64,000 nucleotides of DNA from Gymnopus androsaceus JB14 (Eukaryota > Basidiomycota > Agaricomycetes > Agaricales > Omphalotaceae): the NCBI GenBank assembly GCA_009733575.1, contig ML769395.1, positions 109,123-173,122 on the forward strand. Reading direction: 5' to 3'. Each line of letters starts with the position of its first letter. Positions within the stretch are counted from its first letter, which is position 1. The translations under genes and the position numbers were made by a program. This document shows positions 32,456 to 44,409 of the stretch, piece by piece. The notes beneath the pieces were generated by a model, which had not been told where the DNA came from, did not search any database, and saw nothing but the letters and a program-made list of their open reading frames with translations.

Positions 32456-34578
32456 CTAAACCTCTCCTCTAACAATCCTCCTCCCTTCCTCAACCTTTTC
32501 CTCCTTCCCTCCAAGCTTCCCCGAGAGAATTTTCGCCTCCCCACGAAGCTTGGTGAGTAGTTTAGTTTTGCGGCGCTGTGGGGTTCCATTGGGCGTGCCG
32601 GTTGTTGATCCAGACTCAGAACTCAATGACTCAGATTGAGTCGAAGAAGTAGACGCAGCAGACTCAGAAGCGCTCTTTTTATGGCGACTTTGGCCTTCAG
32701 CAAATCGGGTAGAGGCAGAAGAGGGAGAAGTAAAGGCAGAAGAAGAAGCAGGAGCAGGACCGGACGACGTAGTGGAAGGGGAAGAGAGGATGGAATGTCC
32801 GGCATCCGCATTCGTCGAATCGTTTTGCGGGACCCGAGGGAGACTCTTTCCCATATCAGAGTCGAGGGAGATACCAGAGTTAATGGAGTTGGAGTTGGGA
32901 GGAATGGATGAAACAGGGGCAGAGATAGCGGTGGGGGTGGGAGAAGCGATGCTGGCGGTAGTACTGGTATCCTAATTACGAAAGAAGGAATTGAGTTAGT
33001 TCCGAATTGTAGTAGACACCGAGATGTGGTCAAATGGAAGCAGCCCAAGAAAAAAAGATAACAGACGGAATGAAAAAAAAAGGGTAAACATATAAAATGA
33101 ACGCTACTTACATCCTCATTCTCCTTCTCCATCGCATCCGCTCTCTCCTCCAACACCACACCACCCAGCACAGCACCCTGTGCACCTAGAGGGTGCGTTC
33201 GAGGGGCGAGGTTGATTGGTACAGGTTCAACAGCTTTGGATTTGGAGCTTGAACTGGAGGTATAGGTTGGGGAGGAGGAGGGCTAGATGGACGAAGCAAT
33301 GGAGGGAGAGGGCGCATGAGTTGATAAAACATCAAAGAAAAAAATGCATAAAAACAGCGAAGAACTGAACAAGTGATAGTTCGAAAGAAAAAGTACAAAA
33401 TATCCAAATGGCAAGGTCAAATACTAGACAAAACTAAACTTACCGGAATTCTCTCGTCCAAATTATCGAGTTTGTGATCAGTGATCACTGCAGTTGCCAT
33501 ACTACCACGAGTAGTAGGAGTTCTCGCTCCAGTCATTGCAGGAGTCGTATTACCGCTACCGGCTTGAGCAACAGTGCTCATATTCGTAACAGACTCGAGT
33601 TCGTTGTCCGAGTCTAGATTCAACGACTTGATATCGACTTCCTTCGATTCATCATCGATTTGTCTCTCCAGTGGAAGCTTCGCCACGCTGGCTTCACTTG
33701 CAGGACCAGGGAGTGAGCCGACGCCTTTCGAAGAAAGAGAAAGGTGGTGCTCCTCGGATGGAAGAGACATGCCTTGGGCATCCTTCGAATCATCATCGAT
33801 TTGTCTCTCCAGTGGAAGCTTCGCCACGCTGGCCTCACTTGCAGGACCAGGAAGTGAGCCGACGCCTTTCGAAGAAAGAGAAAGGTGATGCTCCTCGGAT
33901 GGAAGAGACATGCCTTGGGCATCCGTGAGTTTCATTTTCTCGAGGTTACCGAGCTCGCCTTCGGCTTTGGAAGCTGCGACGATCGCCGCGCCGCCGGCTG
34001 GAAATTTTGGCAAACGAGAAGGTTGATGAAAGGAGGGCGGAGGATCCAGAAGGAGAGCAGGGAAGAAGGAATCAATCACGATGACCAAAGGGAGGGAAAA
34101 GATTAGCTAGCAACAAGGAAATGAACGGAGAGGACTTACGGAAGTATTCAACAACCTGAGGAGGAAGATATTGAGCGGCTGTAACGGCCGTCTTGAAGAG
34201 GGAATCTTGAATCCCTCCAGCAACACTGCCAGCACCAACACCAGCAGCGCCGGTAATGCCAGAAACTGCGCCCTTGGCTTGCCCAGCGAGACCGCCAAGG
34301 GAGTCACCAGCATTGAAACCACTGCCGATTCCGCCATCAGTGTGAGTTGCGTTCGCAGCAAGAGGATGATCCTTCGGCGTCCTCGGATATGAGCCTGGAA
34401 ACTCAAAGCCTGGAGTCGACGCTGTTGTAGAAGCGTAGGACTGGGTCTGGGTTATTGGAGGAGGAATATGAATTTCAGAGGTAGTAGCCGGAACCGAGCT
34501 CAACGTTTCGCTAGCCCATTCATGAGCAGGCGTAGAAGGAAGAGCGTTGGAGTCGATTATAGGTGCTGTCATCGTCAT
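32456..34578 (-). CDS. Conserved serine-rich protein of unknown function, paralogue 2, with internal tandem repeat
   Basis: Minus-strand exons 34578-34140, 33997-33444, 33282-33112 and 32971-32456 join to 559 aa. It shares the N-terminal PSTPAHEWASETLSSVP, the central AQYLP.QVVEY and GVGSLPGPASE...KLPLER blocks, and the C-terminal KLLTKLRGEAKI...RRIVRGEV with paralogue 1. Differences are a Gly/Ala-rich insertion in exon 1, a 47-residue unit present twice in tandem in exon 2, and a 171-nt third exon (containing GAVLGGVVLEERADAMEKEN) with no counterpart in paralogue 1. It looks mostly disordered; I know no function for the family. Confidence 0.75.
33661..33942 (-). repeat. 141-bp tandem duplication inside paralogue 2
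   Basis: Two nearly identical 141-bp units lie head to tail, in frame. Each encodes DAQGMSLPSEEHHLSLSSKG and then VGSLPGPASEASVAKLPLER plus a short acidic end. Paralogue 1 carries a single equivalent unit, so the second copy arose after the genes separated. Confidence 0.85.
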
Positions 34579-35010
34579 ATACCACTTGCCGTTTTCAAGT
34601 GGTCGTTTTGGTAGAGATTAACGCGAGGCAAGTGTTCGGTGTTGAGAGTCGTGTGCAGATGAAAGAAGAAATGTAGATTATATAGGCTCCAGGATTGATT
34701 ACGGTGGTGGAGAAGAGTTGGCAGATGCAAATTACAATGACGTCGATAAAAGAACCCCACAAAATGATGTCAAAGCGCTGGCGACGCGTGAAATAGACGC
34801 CCACGCGGAATGACGCGTCGCTCGGAAGCTATTACAGGCTATTACTTTAATAAGTGCTCAGAATACTTAAATCGTTCACTTTCACCTTCAGTCCCGTTAT
34901 GCGACTATTTCCTTTCAATCTCAAGCCTTGTGATTAGTACGCAAAGACCTGATAAAGTGGGAAAAAATCTCATTTCTGTTCAATCGGTAAGCTACTACAG
35001 TCATCTAGAA
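34579..35010. other. Intergenic
   Basis: Promoter side of paralogue 2. A plus-strand ORF at 34810-35070 overlaps the end of the DUF6534 gene and shows no motif, so it is considered spurious. Confidence 0.35.
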
Positions 35011-37464
35011 TCATACTTGGTATTCCTCCGCTGTAATCTTCGGGGTGGCATACGAAGCAAGTGCCTCTGATTCGTTATCAGGCTGACCAAATGTGTCCAG
35101 CGCAAATGATACCTCCGGTGTCTGGATTAAACAATGAGAATACAGTATGTATACTGTGCATCACGTAGCCACTCACTTTTCGACTCTGCATGTCGTTGAG
35201 GATTCAGGAAGATATGAGAGGCCCAGTCAGGTTATAGGTTTTGAGCGAATCAGATGTATCACGTACCCCAATCCCCAGTTGAAAAGCGCTTAAATTTCTC
35301 CGTCTAGGTGCACTGCTGCTGCTAGACGAAGGATCGGTAGCGGAAAAGTTGGTGGATGTGTTAGTGTCCCCAGCTGTGCTCCTCAGTGAATTCCGCGAAT
35401 TGAGTGAGGCAAGGAGACTATTCGCATAAACTGTATGGCAAAAGTCAACAAGACGTGGGGCATGGTATCGGTCCCAACAGACATACGTTTCCCAATTACA
35501 AAATCAATTGCAAGGAACCAAAGGCTCTTTGGATGGAGAATGAACTAGCAAAAAAGCACGGATGAGTGAGATCCATTGAACACGATCCAGGAACGGCGAA
35601 TGGAAGTCGGTGATTATACATAGCGCAGACGGACATACCACAATCACTTCAGTTATCGCCACTGCTCTGTGTAGGTTAAAGTAAGTGAACAATGTCAGAA
35701 CTAAATGTGCAGACTTACGACGTTAACAAGCAGCGGTTCACGGCGTATACAATAAGCGTCGTAATTAGAGCGTTTGTACTAAGTATCATCGAGTCGAGTC
35801 AAGAGAAACGGTCGCGCTGAAGATAATGCTTACCTTCTCCACCCGCCTCTATTCTCATGCAATAACATGCACAATGAAACTGCGATTAATACATCCGAGA
35901 GCACGGCAAAGATGGCGAAGGGTGTTGCTGCCGCGAGCTTGAAGCGAAAGAGATTATTAGCCCACCAAACAGACAGATAACGAGGCTAAGGTAGTTCAGA
36001 AGATACGGACATACCTTGACAGTGGAAGATGTTTGAAACTTGTCAAAGGTTTTGCTAACGAACCTGTCCAGAAAATTAGTGTATCAGCGACTAGTATACT
36101 TCCGTGGAGATGTCAGAAAAACAAAACTTACAAAAAAGCCACCGTTTCTGCACAATGTGAGATAAACAAATGAGCTTCCGAAGCGCGAAATAAATCGACC
36201 CACCAATCCCAAAACCTGTTACGATCATGGTTAGCAATTGTTTGCCAAAGTTATCTGCGATCACTTACAAAAATGACCAATGACCATAACACTCAGCACC
36301 GTAGTCAAGAACACTCTCAGCAACCCACTACTAACTAAAACATCCAACAATAAATTCAAATCGGGAGGACGAAAGGTAGAGAGATATTAAAGTGAATCGC
36401 CAGCTCTCCGGTTCAAAATCACACTCACTGCCATATACTTGTCTTGTGAAGAAGCTAGATGAAGTCGGAGCTTTTAGTTTGCATGAAGGTCACATTTGTA
36501 CAATTGTTTACCTTTGTACGAGGACAGCTAGTATAACCTGCGATAGAGGTCAGTCGGACCTGAAGGATTAAACAGGCTACTTACGTTGAGTAATACGGTT
36601 ATCTGGAAGATAGAAAGTTATTCGAAGGGGAGGATAGAAATGTTAAAGCCCGCCTACATTCAGAGACCTGTGGGCAAGTAGAATCAGTCACTGTAGTGCG
36701 TAGTGCGAAGCTACGACGAAGTATACTCACCAATTGATGATTTCCAGTCCAGCGGGGTTCGAAAAGTTCAGTACCTGGGTTCTGGTTCAATAGACGATCC
36801 ATATACACCGGTGGATTAATCTCACAAGGTAATGGTACACGCAGTAAGTTACTGAAAGTGTAGGAAATGTGTCAGGACTTGGGGATGGAGGTCGGATATA
36901 TAATTGAAATACCGAGTGAGATATGAAGAGAGTCGAGCACCCTTTATATGGAAGCATTACAATACAGCGTAAGCGAACCCTGAACTCGCTCACCAAACAA
37001 CTGAAACCTGGAAGGCAAGTTAGCTGAGATGTGCCCCAGAGTCCTAAAGTAATTCAACTCACCAGTACCTTCATCCTGGTGTCGTCTTTTGGATAGTTGA
37101 TGAAGTAGAGGTATGTCTTGGGAAGGAAACAACATTAGAAAAATCATCCGTCCGACGGAGAAAAGTCAGGAAGACCTGAAGCGTGGTGAGTCCATATAGC
37201 CTAAACACAAAGAAGAATCGAAGAAGGGTAAGTATGATATTCATTGGATTCATAATAACATCGAAAAGAATTGTAGAGGGAATTCGGATTGGAATAGGAC
37301 GCGCTGAAAAGTGAGAGGGAGGAGAAACGTACATGGCCGTGACTATCGCACCGATGAGTCCCGCACCTATGGACAAAGTTCAAAAAATCTACCAAGTGAG
37401 TACAGGATTGACCAAACGCACCGAAGGAGTTCACCACTTCACTCTCTATTGCGCTTGAAGACAT
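35011..37464 (-). CDS. DUF6534-family seven-helix membrane protein, about 15 exons
   Basis: Minus strand, start ATG at 37464 (MSSSAIESEVVNSFG). Many short exons joined at GT-AG introns give the family pattern: LIGAIVTAM, LYGLTTLQTYLYFINYPKDD, VSVVWVLDSLHISLVTYCVY, ITVLLNVILAVLVQSFFTRQ, LAAATPFAIFAVLSDVLIAV and LCMLLHENRGGW, then FVIGKRLYANSLLASLNSR. The tail is Ser/Thr-rich and cytosolic, ending near 35011 (EEYQV). Hydrophobic segments alternate as in seven-transmembrane proteins. These proteins are abundant and lineage-specific in Agaricomycetes, and no biochemical role is established. Exon borders in the 36.0-36.8 kb part are my least certain. Confidence 0.8.
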
Positions 37465-39575
37465 CTCCGATTCCGATTCCTTCGTGAATGTGTGCGTAAA
37501 CTTGAAGCAGCGCTGAGCGTCCAATCGTTATTCTGAGTCGAATCGATCCGAATTCTAGATTAACCTCTTTGTTCTCTAGGTGGACAAGGGGGAGAAATCG
37601 TCGTCGTAAAGGTGCGGCAGCAGCGTTGAAGAAGCGTGACTGTTTATGTACGGCAGTACCATTTTTTATATGCCTGTGAATTTAATGTGAATTTAATAGA
37701 ATGGGGAGTTGAGCGGGGACGAACATGAGGCCCCGACGGATCTTCAGTCCGTGATAACGGTGCACGGATCAATGGAGTTTGTACAAGATCGCTAGAATCC
37801 GAGAAAGACAATCATAGAACCTTGGATTCCAGAATGATTGACGTGGAATGTTCCCGTTAAAGCAGATACCATGTGGGTACTTAATCCCGGCGATTCGAAG
37901 GTTTAATTGGACTGGAACCTTACTTGATAGGATGCAGAACGAGTCTCGAGGCTTTTAGCATATGGAAGAAGAACGCTAGATGCCTTGCGAGAGCTAATGT
38001 TCATATTCTTTTTTGGATAGATGATTATAGATTGGGATTGATAGACTTTGAAATTAAAGCCGAGACCCGAGTGAAAGAATTTAGGAGCGTTGGCTGGTTG
38101 GCTGGGTAGCATTTTGGATACCGTTTGATCGACAATACGAATGATTGATACTACTTGATACTACTTGACAGAGACAGAGATAGATGGGCAGAGCTGAGGC
38201 CTGAGTAGAACTTCGTCGGAGTAAAAAGCGGTTGATTGGAATCCGCACGATTGCAAAAAGCTGGGATACATACAAAGAATCAACTGGAATCATATCTGAA
38301 GATGTCAATAAGGATGATGTTCCCCTTCCAAGTTAAGGTTTGAAGGAGTTTGCAGATAATAACGATATTGCGCATCTCCGGCGTAGTGGGAGCCTGGTGC
38401 GAGCGCCTTGTAATCCTTAGGAGTGAGATTACTATACAGCAGTCAAGGAAGGTTTTGGAACCCCTATGTGTAGTCAACTACCTCAAGTATCGCGAATGGC
38501 TTGGAAATGGAAACCTACCTGGAACTGACAGCTCTGAGCTTCAGGCTTTTGCTGCTCCGGCGAACCCCGTTGTTTCCAAAAAGGTTAGAGTTCATATTGT
38601 TAATTTGAGAAGCCCTGGGAATCATGAACCTCGCGAGTCAAGCTGAAGGCGTAAAATCGGATTCTGGGAATTAAACAGAGAAATTACCGAGTAGATCACA
38701 ATTTTAACTTTGCGACAGTAACATTGAAGAAATATTCCGAGATTCTTTCGACGCAGGCACAGGCCCAGACCCGGAGATAAAGATGAGAAAGGCCCCTTGG
38801 CTAGTACAGGTCAGTTCCCCCGAGTTAGTTGAGAAGGCTGTCGCCGGCTATCACGAATTGTCCAGAAAGCTAACCTGAGTCAGTTAGACGCCAGACTGAG
38901 CCTCGCTATAGCCTATGATGATGCAGGCATAAACCTAGAGCCCAGAATGCGGAATAATCATGAGAGCAGTTGGATTCGGTCGGTGCGGAAGTCCGAAGAA
39001 ATGAGCAGAGGAGTTGATGTCGATGAAGGTTGCAACACAGGTCGTCGAAATGTCACTGTCAGGAAAACCGATATGAAAGAGTCAGACCTGAGACACAGAG
39101 ACGCAGATGGAGATGGAGTCAGGATCAAAGGGATTCTAGGATAAAGTATGAGGTATGGGAAAAAGAAAAAAAGCGCTGTGATATGTACATACTTACTCAT
39201 ACTACAATAAAGTGTCTTTCTTTTGAAGCTTGCGACAGACGCATCATTGTAACAGTCAAGGCATCTGAATGATAGGACCTACTTAATCCAGATGATAGAT
39301 TCCTGGCAGCTCTCTTGGCGTTATATTATGCTTCTGGGATCGAAAGCGCGAAGAGAGGAAAGTCGGAACGAGGGAACCTAGAAGCGCCTATTTTACGGAA
39401 CATAACCATTCCGATTCATCGCTGAGGTGCGAGATCTCCAAAAATCCGAAATATATGTAGTCTGAGATAAAGCCGGTTCTTAGCGATATACTGGATAGAG
39501 ATATTTGACCTTTAGTATTACATTATTGAACAAAAGTCGAGTTGTATGTACAGTAAGTACTATCAGAAGGGTACT
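37465..39575. other. Two-kilobase region without a supported gene
   Basis: Only short frames without motifs on either strand. No tRNA, tandem repeat or inverted repeat stands out. It probably includes the promoter of the DUF6534 gene on its left side. Confidence 0.4.
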
Positions 39576-41052
39576 TCAAAGCCGGTTCCGCATGCATCTT
39601 ACACATACCATGATATGACAGTCGCGACAACCCTATGGTTCGTGTCATTAGCCCCTAAACAAGTAGAACAGAAAGAAATCCTTACCTTTAGGAACAAAGG
39701 TAAGAAATGCCCACATTCCTCACATGTGCCTCCTCCCTGATAATGCCTCCACCGATGCGGAAAGCAATCATGATTATACCTCAACTGCTGAACTCGCTCC
39801 TGCACACGTCTTTCAAACACAGCAGGCTCCGCCACCCTTGCTGCTACGCCAACTTCCCTCTCGACCCTTAAAGCTGCAGTATCGAGCAACCTGATCTCCT
39901 CCCACTGAGGACATTGACAATTTTTCCATGGAACAGCACATAAATAGCAAAACTGCATACGACACGTACAGGTCATATGGTAGCATCCATGCTTGAGCTC
40001 AATGATGGCCTTGCACTGGGGGCAGGTTTGCCAGTGTTGTTCGGCAGCAAGGGCTTTGAGCGCGATGAGAGCTTTGTTTTCGGAACAGCGCTCATTGGGA
40101 TGAGAACGTTGCTTGCAGAGAGCGCATGTCGAGGTAAAGCACTGTGAACAATGCATAGTATTAGCTCCAGCCTTTGATGCTATTTCAGATGAGCCAAGGA
40201 AATGAGAGCAGGTAGGATTGGCGCAATAGACTCTATGTGTTGCTAGTGTTCCAAATTCACGAGATTTGGTATTGAACTGCCTGCGGAGCTTTTCTGTAAG
40301 CATTGGCAGAACCTCTGGCACTGGAAGTGACTGTGAACAACAACGGAGAGGAAATAGAGATTCGTCGCTGATGCAAGCTTCGACAAGACTGCGAAGACAA
40401 TCAAGACAATACGAATCTCCGCATGGTGCCAAGAACGTAGTTGAAGAGCGGACATTTTCTCCGCATATTACACATTCGACGCTGAGATTAGATGTTAGCT
40501 TCCAGAAATATCAGCCTTGGGAGAGCATACCGGAAAGGTCTACTACCGCCAGCCCGAGGGTTTGGAGAGGATGATATCCCGACTTGAGCGACTACATTTT
40601 CCTCGTTATTTTCGCGTTGGGTACCGATTCCGGATGTCCTGAAAAAATTTCATGAGTAGGATGTAACAAGATTCATAATACACATACGTTTTAGAGTACA
40701 AAGCAGGATCTTCCAATGCCCTCTGTGCGTCCGATTTCTCCGGTAGCGTCCTTCCATGCGAGAGCGCCTCTGCGTATCGATGGTCATCGACAGCTCCTGC
40801 TTCTACAATGCTGAGCCTATCAATCACATCGAGGTCACCGTCAATAGCGCCTTGGAGACTGAGAGCAAGACGCAGACTTTGCACAGTGGCAACGGTCTCT
40901 TGTTCGAATAACCTGAACGCCTGTTCCTCATCGGTGAGTGGAGCATCGTTTCGAGCTTTTCCCTTGCGAGAGGAGGTAATGTCTAGGATATCATCGAGAG
41001 TCAGTTGAGCGATGACAAGCGAGGTGAGATATTCCCCGGGATCATGCGCCAT
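39576..41052 (-). CDS. RBR (RING-IBR-RING2) E3 ubiquitin ligase, copy 1
   Basis: Minus-strand exons 41052-40688, 40638-40531, 40481-39686 and 39632-39576 join to 441 aa. The N-terminal region carries IAQLTLDDILDI, shared with the neighbouring RBR. RING1 starts at CVICGENV and includes CGDSYCLDCL...CC. The IBR spans CANPTC...CSQC...CALC...H..C. RING2 is CPQCKAIIELKHGCYHMTCTC with FCYLC; the catalytic cysteine should be in this domain. A final zinc-binding tail (CEECGHFLPLFL, then CRDCHIMVCVRCMRNRL) is recovered only if the last 53-nt intron is removed. RBR ligases pass ubiquitin through a RING2 thioester. Confidence 0.88.
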
Positions 41053-41480
41053 CAAGAATCAGGGAAGCAAGCAACTAGAAAGAAAGGGAAAGGAGTGGAA
41101 ACGTTAAGGGAGCGTAGTTCGGCGATTGTACCCTACTTATAGTCGCTCCCGTTTGCGTAAAACAACGTGTACTATCAGTTTCAGTACATATTAGAATGGT
41201 AGTACTCGATCCCATCAAGAAGGACCGGAAGGAAGTTAGAAGGTGTCATAAAGCAGGGACAAGCCCCAAAAAAGTATTTCTCGTCTACCTCTCCGAGCTT
41301 TCTTATTGAAGTAAGCGCCCACTTCGATAAAGCTGCGCATAGAAGCCAATTGAATACGTTCTGAATCTATACCATTGCAAGAGAAAGGTTCTTTGTGACT
41401 GAGCTTCCATATTGGTAAAGAAATCGTTGAACTAGTACGAGCTTGTCAGACCGCAAAACCCATTGTTGACCTTCAAGGTT
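41053..41480. other. Intergenic between the two RBR genes
   Basis: Promoter of RBR copy 1 and 3' flank of copy 2. No ORF is supported. Confidence 0.35.
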
Positions 41481-42558
41481 TCAACGACGGCAGACACAGA
41501 TAGTATCCCACAGAGAACCGCAACCATAGCAAAACTCTGTTTTACATCGACAAACAAGATGGTTGCAGCCCTCGGTGCGTTCAACCATCTCCCCGCACCC
41601 GGGACACGTCTGCCACATATTATCGCGAGCAAGATTGCGAACCTGGGATTCTGCCAATTTCTCCTCTGCAGATAGATGGGAACTACAAGGTGTTTCTGTG
41701 TGAGCAAGGTCTCTGCAGAATATGCAGACACGCTCGGAGCAAGCAGGGCACTGGTGAGATTTCGACGAGGTAGAGTTTTGGCCGCGCTTGAGTGAGCTCC
41801 ATGATCCAATAAATACTGCGCAACGAGGATTAGGACAGTATAGACGATCTTTGGGCAGAACATCTAGCTCGTTAGCCTTTGTTTGCAAACGAGCACCTAA
41901 GGCAGATTCAATCCCGAAATTTAGATCGTCCAATGACTGGATCAGATTTTCTACAGATGGACTGCTGCGTGCATTTCCTGTTAAGCTAATGACTTGACCG
42001 CAGCATCGAGGAGGAAACATAATTTCGTTATCGATGCAGGTTTCGATATGCTGCGCCAAACATGAGGCGCAGAAGTCGTGTTGACAAGCTTGCGCAGTAA
42101 ACATGGTGTCTCCAGCGTAGCCGTTCATACACACTACACATGTTTTCAACAGTTCCCTACAAAAATCGTTTCTGAGAGTTCAAAGAAGAGGCTATGAAGG
42201 AAAGACGCACTTTACGGAGAGCATGATGGTAGGACTGGATGGCCGCGACCTTGATTATAGTAATTAATGCGATAACTGGAAAGAAGAACGATTTCAATAC
42301 ACACATTTCATGAGGTTCGTCAACATCCGATGAGGGATGAACAATTTCGGGGGAGAATGACATCTCCTCGATATGCTCAGCCAGTTGCGGGCCATCAGGC
42401 AGCGACAACACCTGGGCAAATTCCTCAGCCATGAGTTGTAAGGCATACTCCTGGTCCGAGATAGTGCTACCTCGGAGGTCGTTGATGTCATCGAGGGCTA
42501 ACTGTGCTATGAGAATGGCGGACATTCGGTCAATATTACTGAGAGGAACATCGGCCAT
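41481..42558 (-). CDS. RBR (RING-IBR-RING2) E3 ubiquitin ligase, copy 2
   Basis: Minus-strand exons 42558-42305 and 42156-41481 give 309 aa, starting MADVPLSNIDRM. The N-terminal IAQLALDDINDL echoes copy 1. RING1 is CVVCMNGYAGD...CQHDFCASCL...CC, the IBR is CPNPRC...CPACSERVCIFC, and RING2 is CPGCGEMVERTEGCNHLVCRC with FCYGCG. It ends shortly after RING2 at CVCRR, so unlike copy 1 it has no long C-terminal Cys-rich tail. The two genes are adjacent, co-oriented and share architecture, which points to an old tandem duplication. Confidence 0.88.
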
Positions 42559-44409
42559 CTTGAAAGGTAGCAAGATGAGAGAACAGGACTAAGATGAATG
42601 AAGCACTTGGAACGTGGTAGGAGCGAGTGGCATCATTGATTGAGAGATATTCACTGCCCATTTGGAAAGAAGCATATATGTTTTTGCAGAAGTTTTGTAT
42701 ACAGTGATGTATACTGAGATCGATCCCAGCGTCCTTCTCCGAGGTGGAGTCTTTTCCTCTGCTACCGTTCTGCTTCTACCGGTAGAAGCTTGCTCTTCCG
42801 GATTCACTCCCAGACGTCGACCTTTCCAGCAATCTAGCTTTCCAGAGTAAGCTTGTCGCCCCTTGAAGTCCTGCTCGTTCGCGTTCGTGGAGATCGGGTA
42901 TCAAGAAGTATGTGTGTATGATCCTTTGACGTCGACGTGTTTATCAGGTTCAATGTAGGCGAGGCGGAAGAATTCGGTCGCATTGGATAGCAGAATTGGT
43001 TCTTCGTGAGCTGGGCGTCCGTTGAACGATATGAAGGCTGAGACTGTGGAAGCTTCAGACTTTCCTCTTTATGACAGGATAAGGCATTAAACTTTTTACA
43101 TCTTTCAACGCGTCCTTCAACGCTGAGCTGCTCCTTGTCGAGTGGATAAAATCACAAAACCCGCCAGTTTTCTCGATGGCTCGTCTGTAGAATTGCTCGA
43201 GAGATTTTCTGGAATGGGGGTTTTTGAACGCCCGATGGCGTCTGGCAGTATAGATGGGAGGCATGATGTTCGACGAGGGAAAGGAAGAAGTCCGACTTTT
43301 CGTCGATGGCACTGGGTTCCTTGTCGTTGTTGTGTGTCAAGTTGCGTTCGTCCTGCCAGTCATGAAGCGATATCACTATTTCTAACCTCGATGTCTTTCA
43401 TACCGAGTCGTCCGGACGAGACCTTAGCTTCACTGCGAATTCCGCAGCTACGAAGTGGTACAATCAAAGGGCGAGGCAAAGGGCCAGGGCGCTTATTTGA
43501 CCGGTTAGACGCTCATCTCATCTCTAGGAACTCGACTCTCAACCAAGTTTGAACGATACGAACGATACGACTGCGAAAGATACGACTGACGCATACAGCA
43601 TTATTTTCAGCTCCCCACCTTCCCCTGTAAGCCAATTGGTCCCGCGCGCCGGGCACAAGCCTAGGATTACTAAATACTATTTGGACACTTTTCTCCGAGA
43701 CTCAGATCTAACTACTTCTGAGTCTCGATCCTACTCTCCAGCTTCTGCCTATCTTGTCGATCTCTATACCTCGTCTTTATATCTTTTTTTTCCTCCTGCG
43801 ACGATTGGAGGCTTTTGGGAATTGAACCAGAGTTCAAAGTCGAAGCTTACGGGATGGTAACAGCAAGACACATACTCAATTTGCTTCTTCCATGGTACTG
43901 ATTTGAACTGATTTCAATTGGACATCGTCGCCTTCAAGATCTCCCATTCCTCTCTGTCTCCAATAGCCCGCATTCTGTTGTCTCACTTTTTCATCACTTT
44001 CTCTCTTGCAATTTTTCCATTGGCAACCTGGACTGTTTATGGTTGATGGCTTTCTTCCTTCTGTGCCTATCGCGAAACGAGAAAAAGCGAATTTGTTCCG
44101 ATTTTACTGGTCTCCTTCGGTCTTTCGATGCTGCTCACCCTCACGCTGGCACCTCTCATAGAATCCCATAGAATGCGGCTCGTCCTCAATGTCTGTCATG
44201 GGGTGGCGATGACAGACCGACTATATTCCGATGTCGAATGCCAAGGAAATAGTAAACTGGACCCTTGGAGGCTTGGGCCCTTGGATCTGATCATAAGCAC
44301 GATGTTTTAAATCTCAAGGTGCGGCCTTTTTAACAAAAATCATCCGGTTGTTAACTAGTACGAGTCTTTATAAAGATCTACCCACTGAGAAGGTCAGTTT
44401 CACGAAAGT
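42559..44409. other. Long region without a confidently supported gene
   Basis: Several ORFs overlap on both strands (minus 43055-43312; plus 43142-43552 and 43549-43860), but none has a motif or consistent splice structure. The right end contains the promoter of the first GH10 unit and shares sequence with the regions upstream of the other two xylanase genes (a TCTGTGCCTATC...GAGAAAAAGCGA block near 44060). Confidence 0.35.
44369..44374 (+). promoter_or_regulatory. TATA box of GH10 unit 1
   Basis: TATAAA 41 bp before the ATG at 44410, in a context related to the other two units. Confidence 0.5.

Noticed and set aside
32623..33171. Long minus-strand ORF (182 codons) as a separate gene.
   Set aside because: It is an alternative frame running through an intron and exons of the serine-rich paralogue 2; its Leu/Pro-rich translation is an artefact of Ser-rich codons.
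43055..43860. Overlapping ORFs on both strands before the xylanase array as a gene.
   Set aside because: Competing frames on both strands, no family resemblance and no consistent intron-exon structure.
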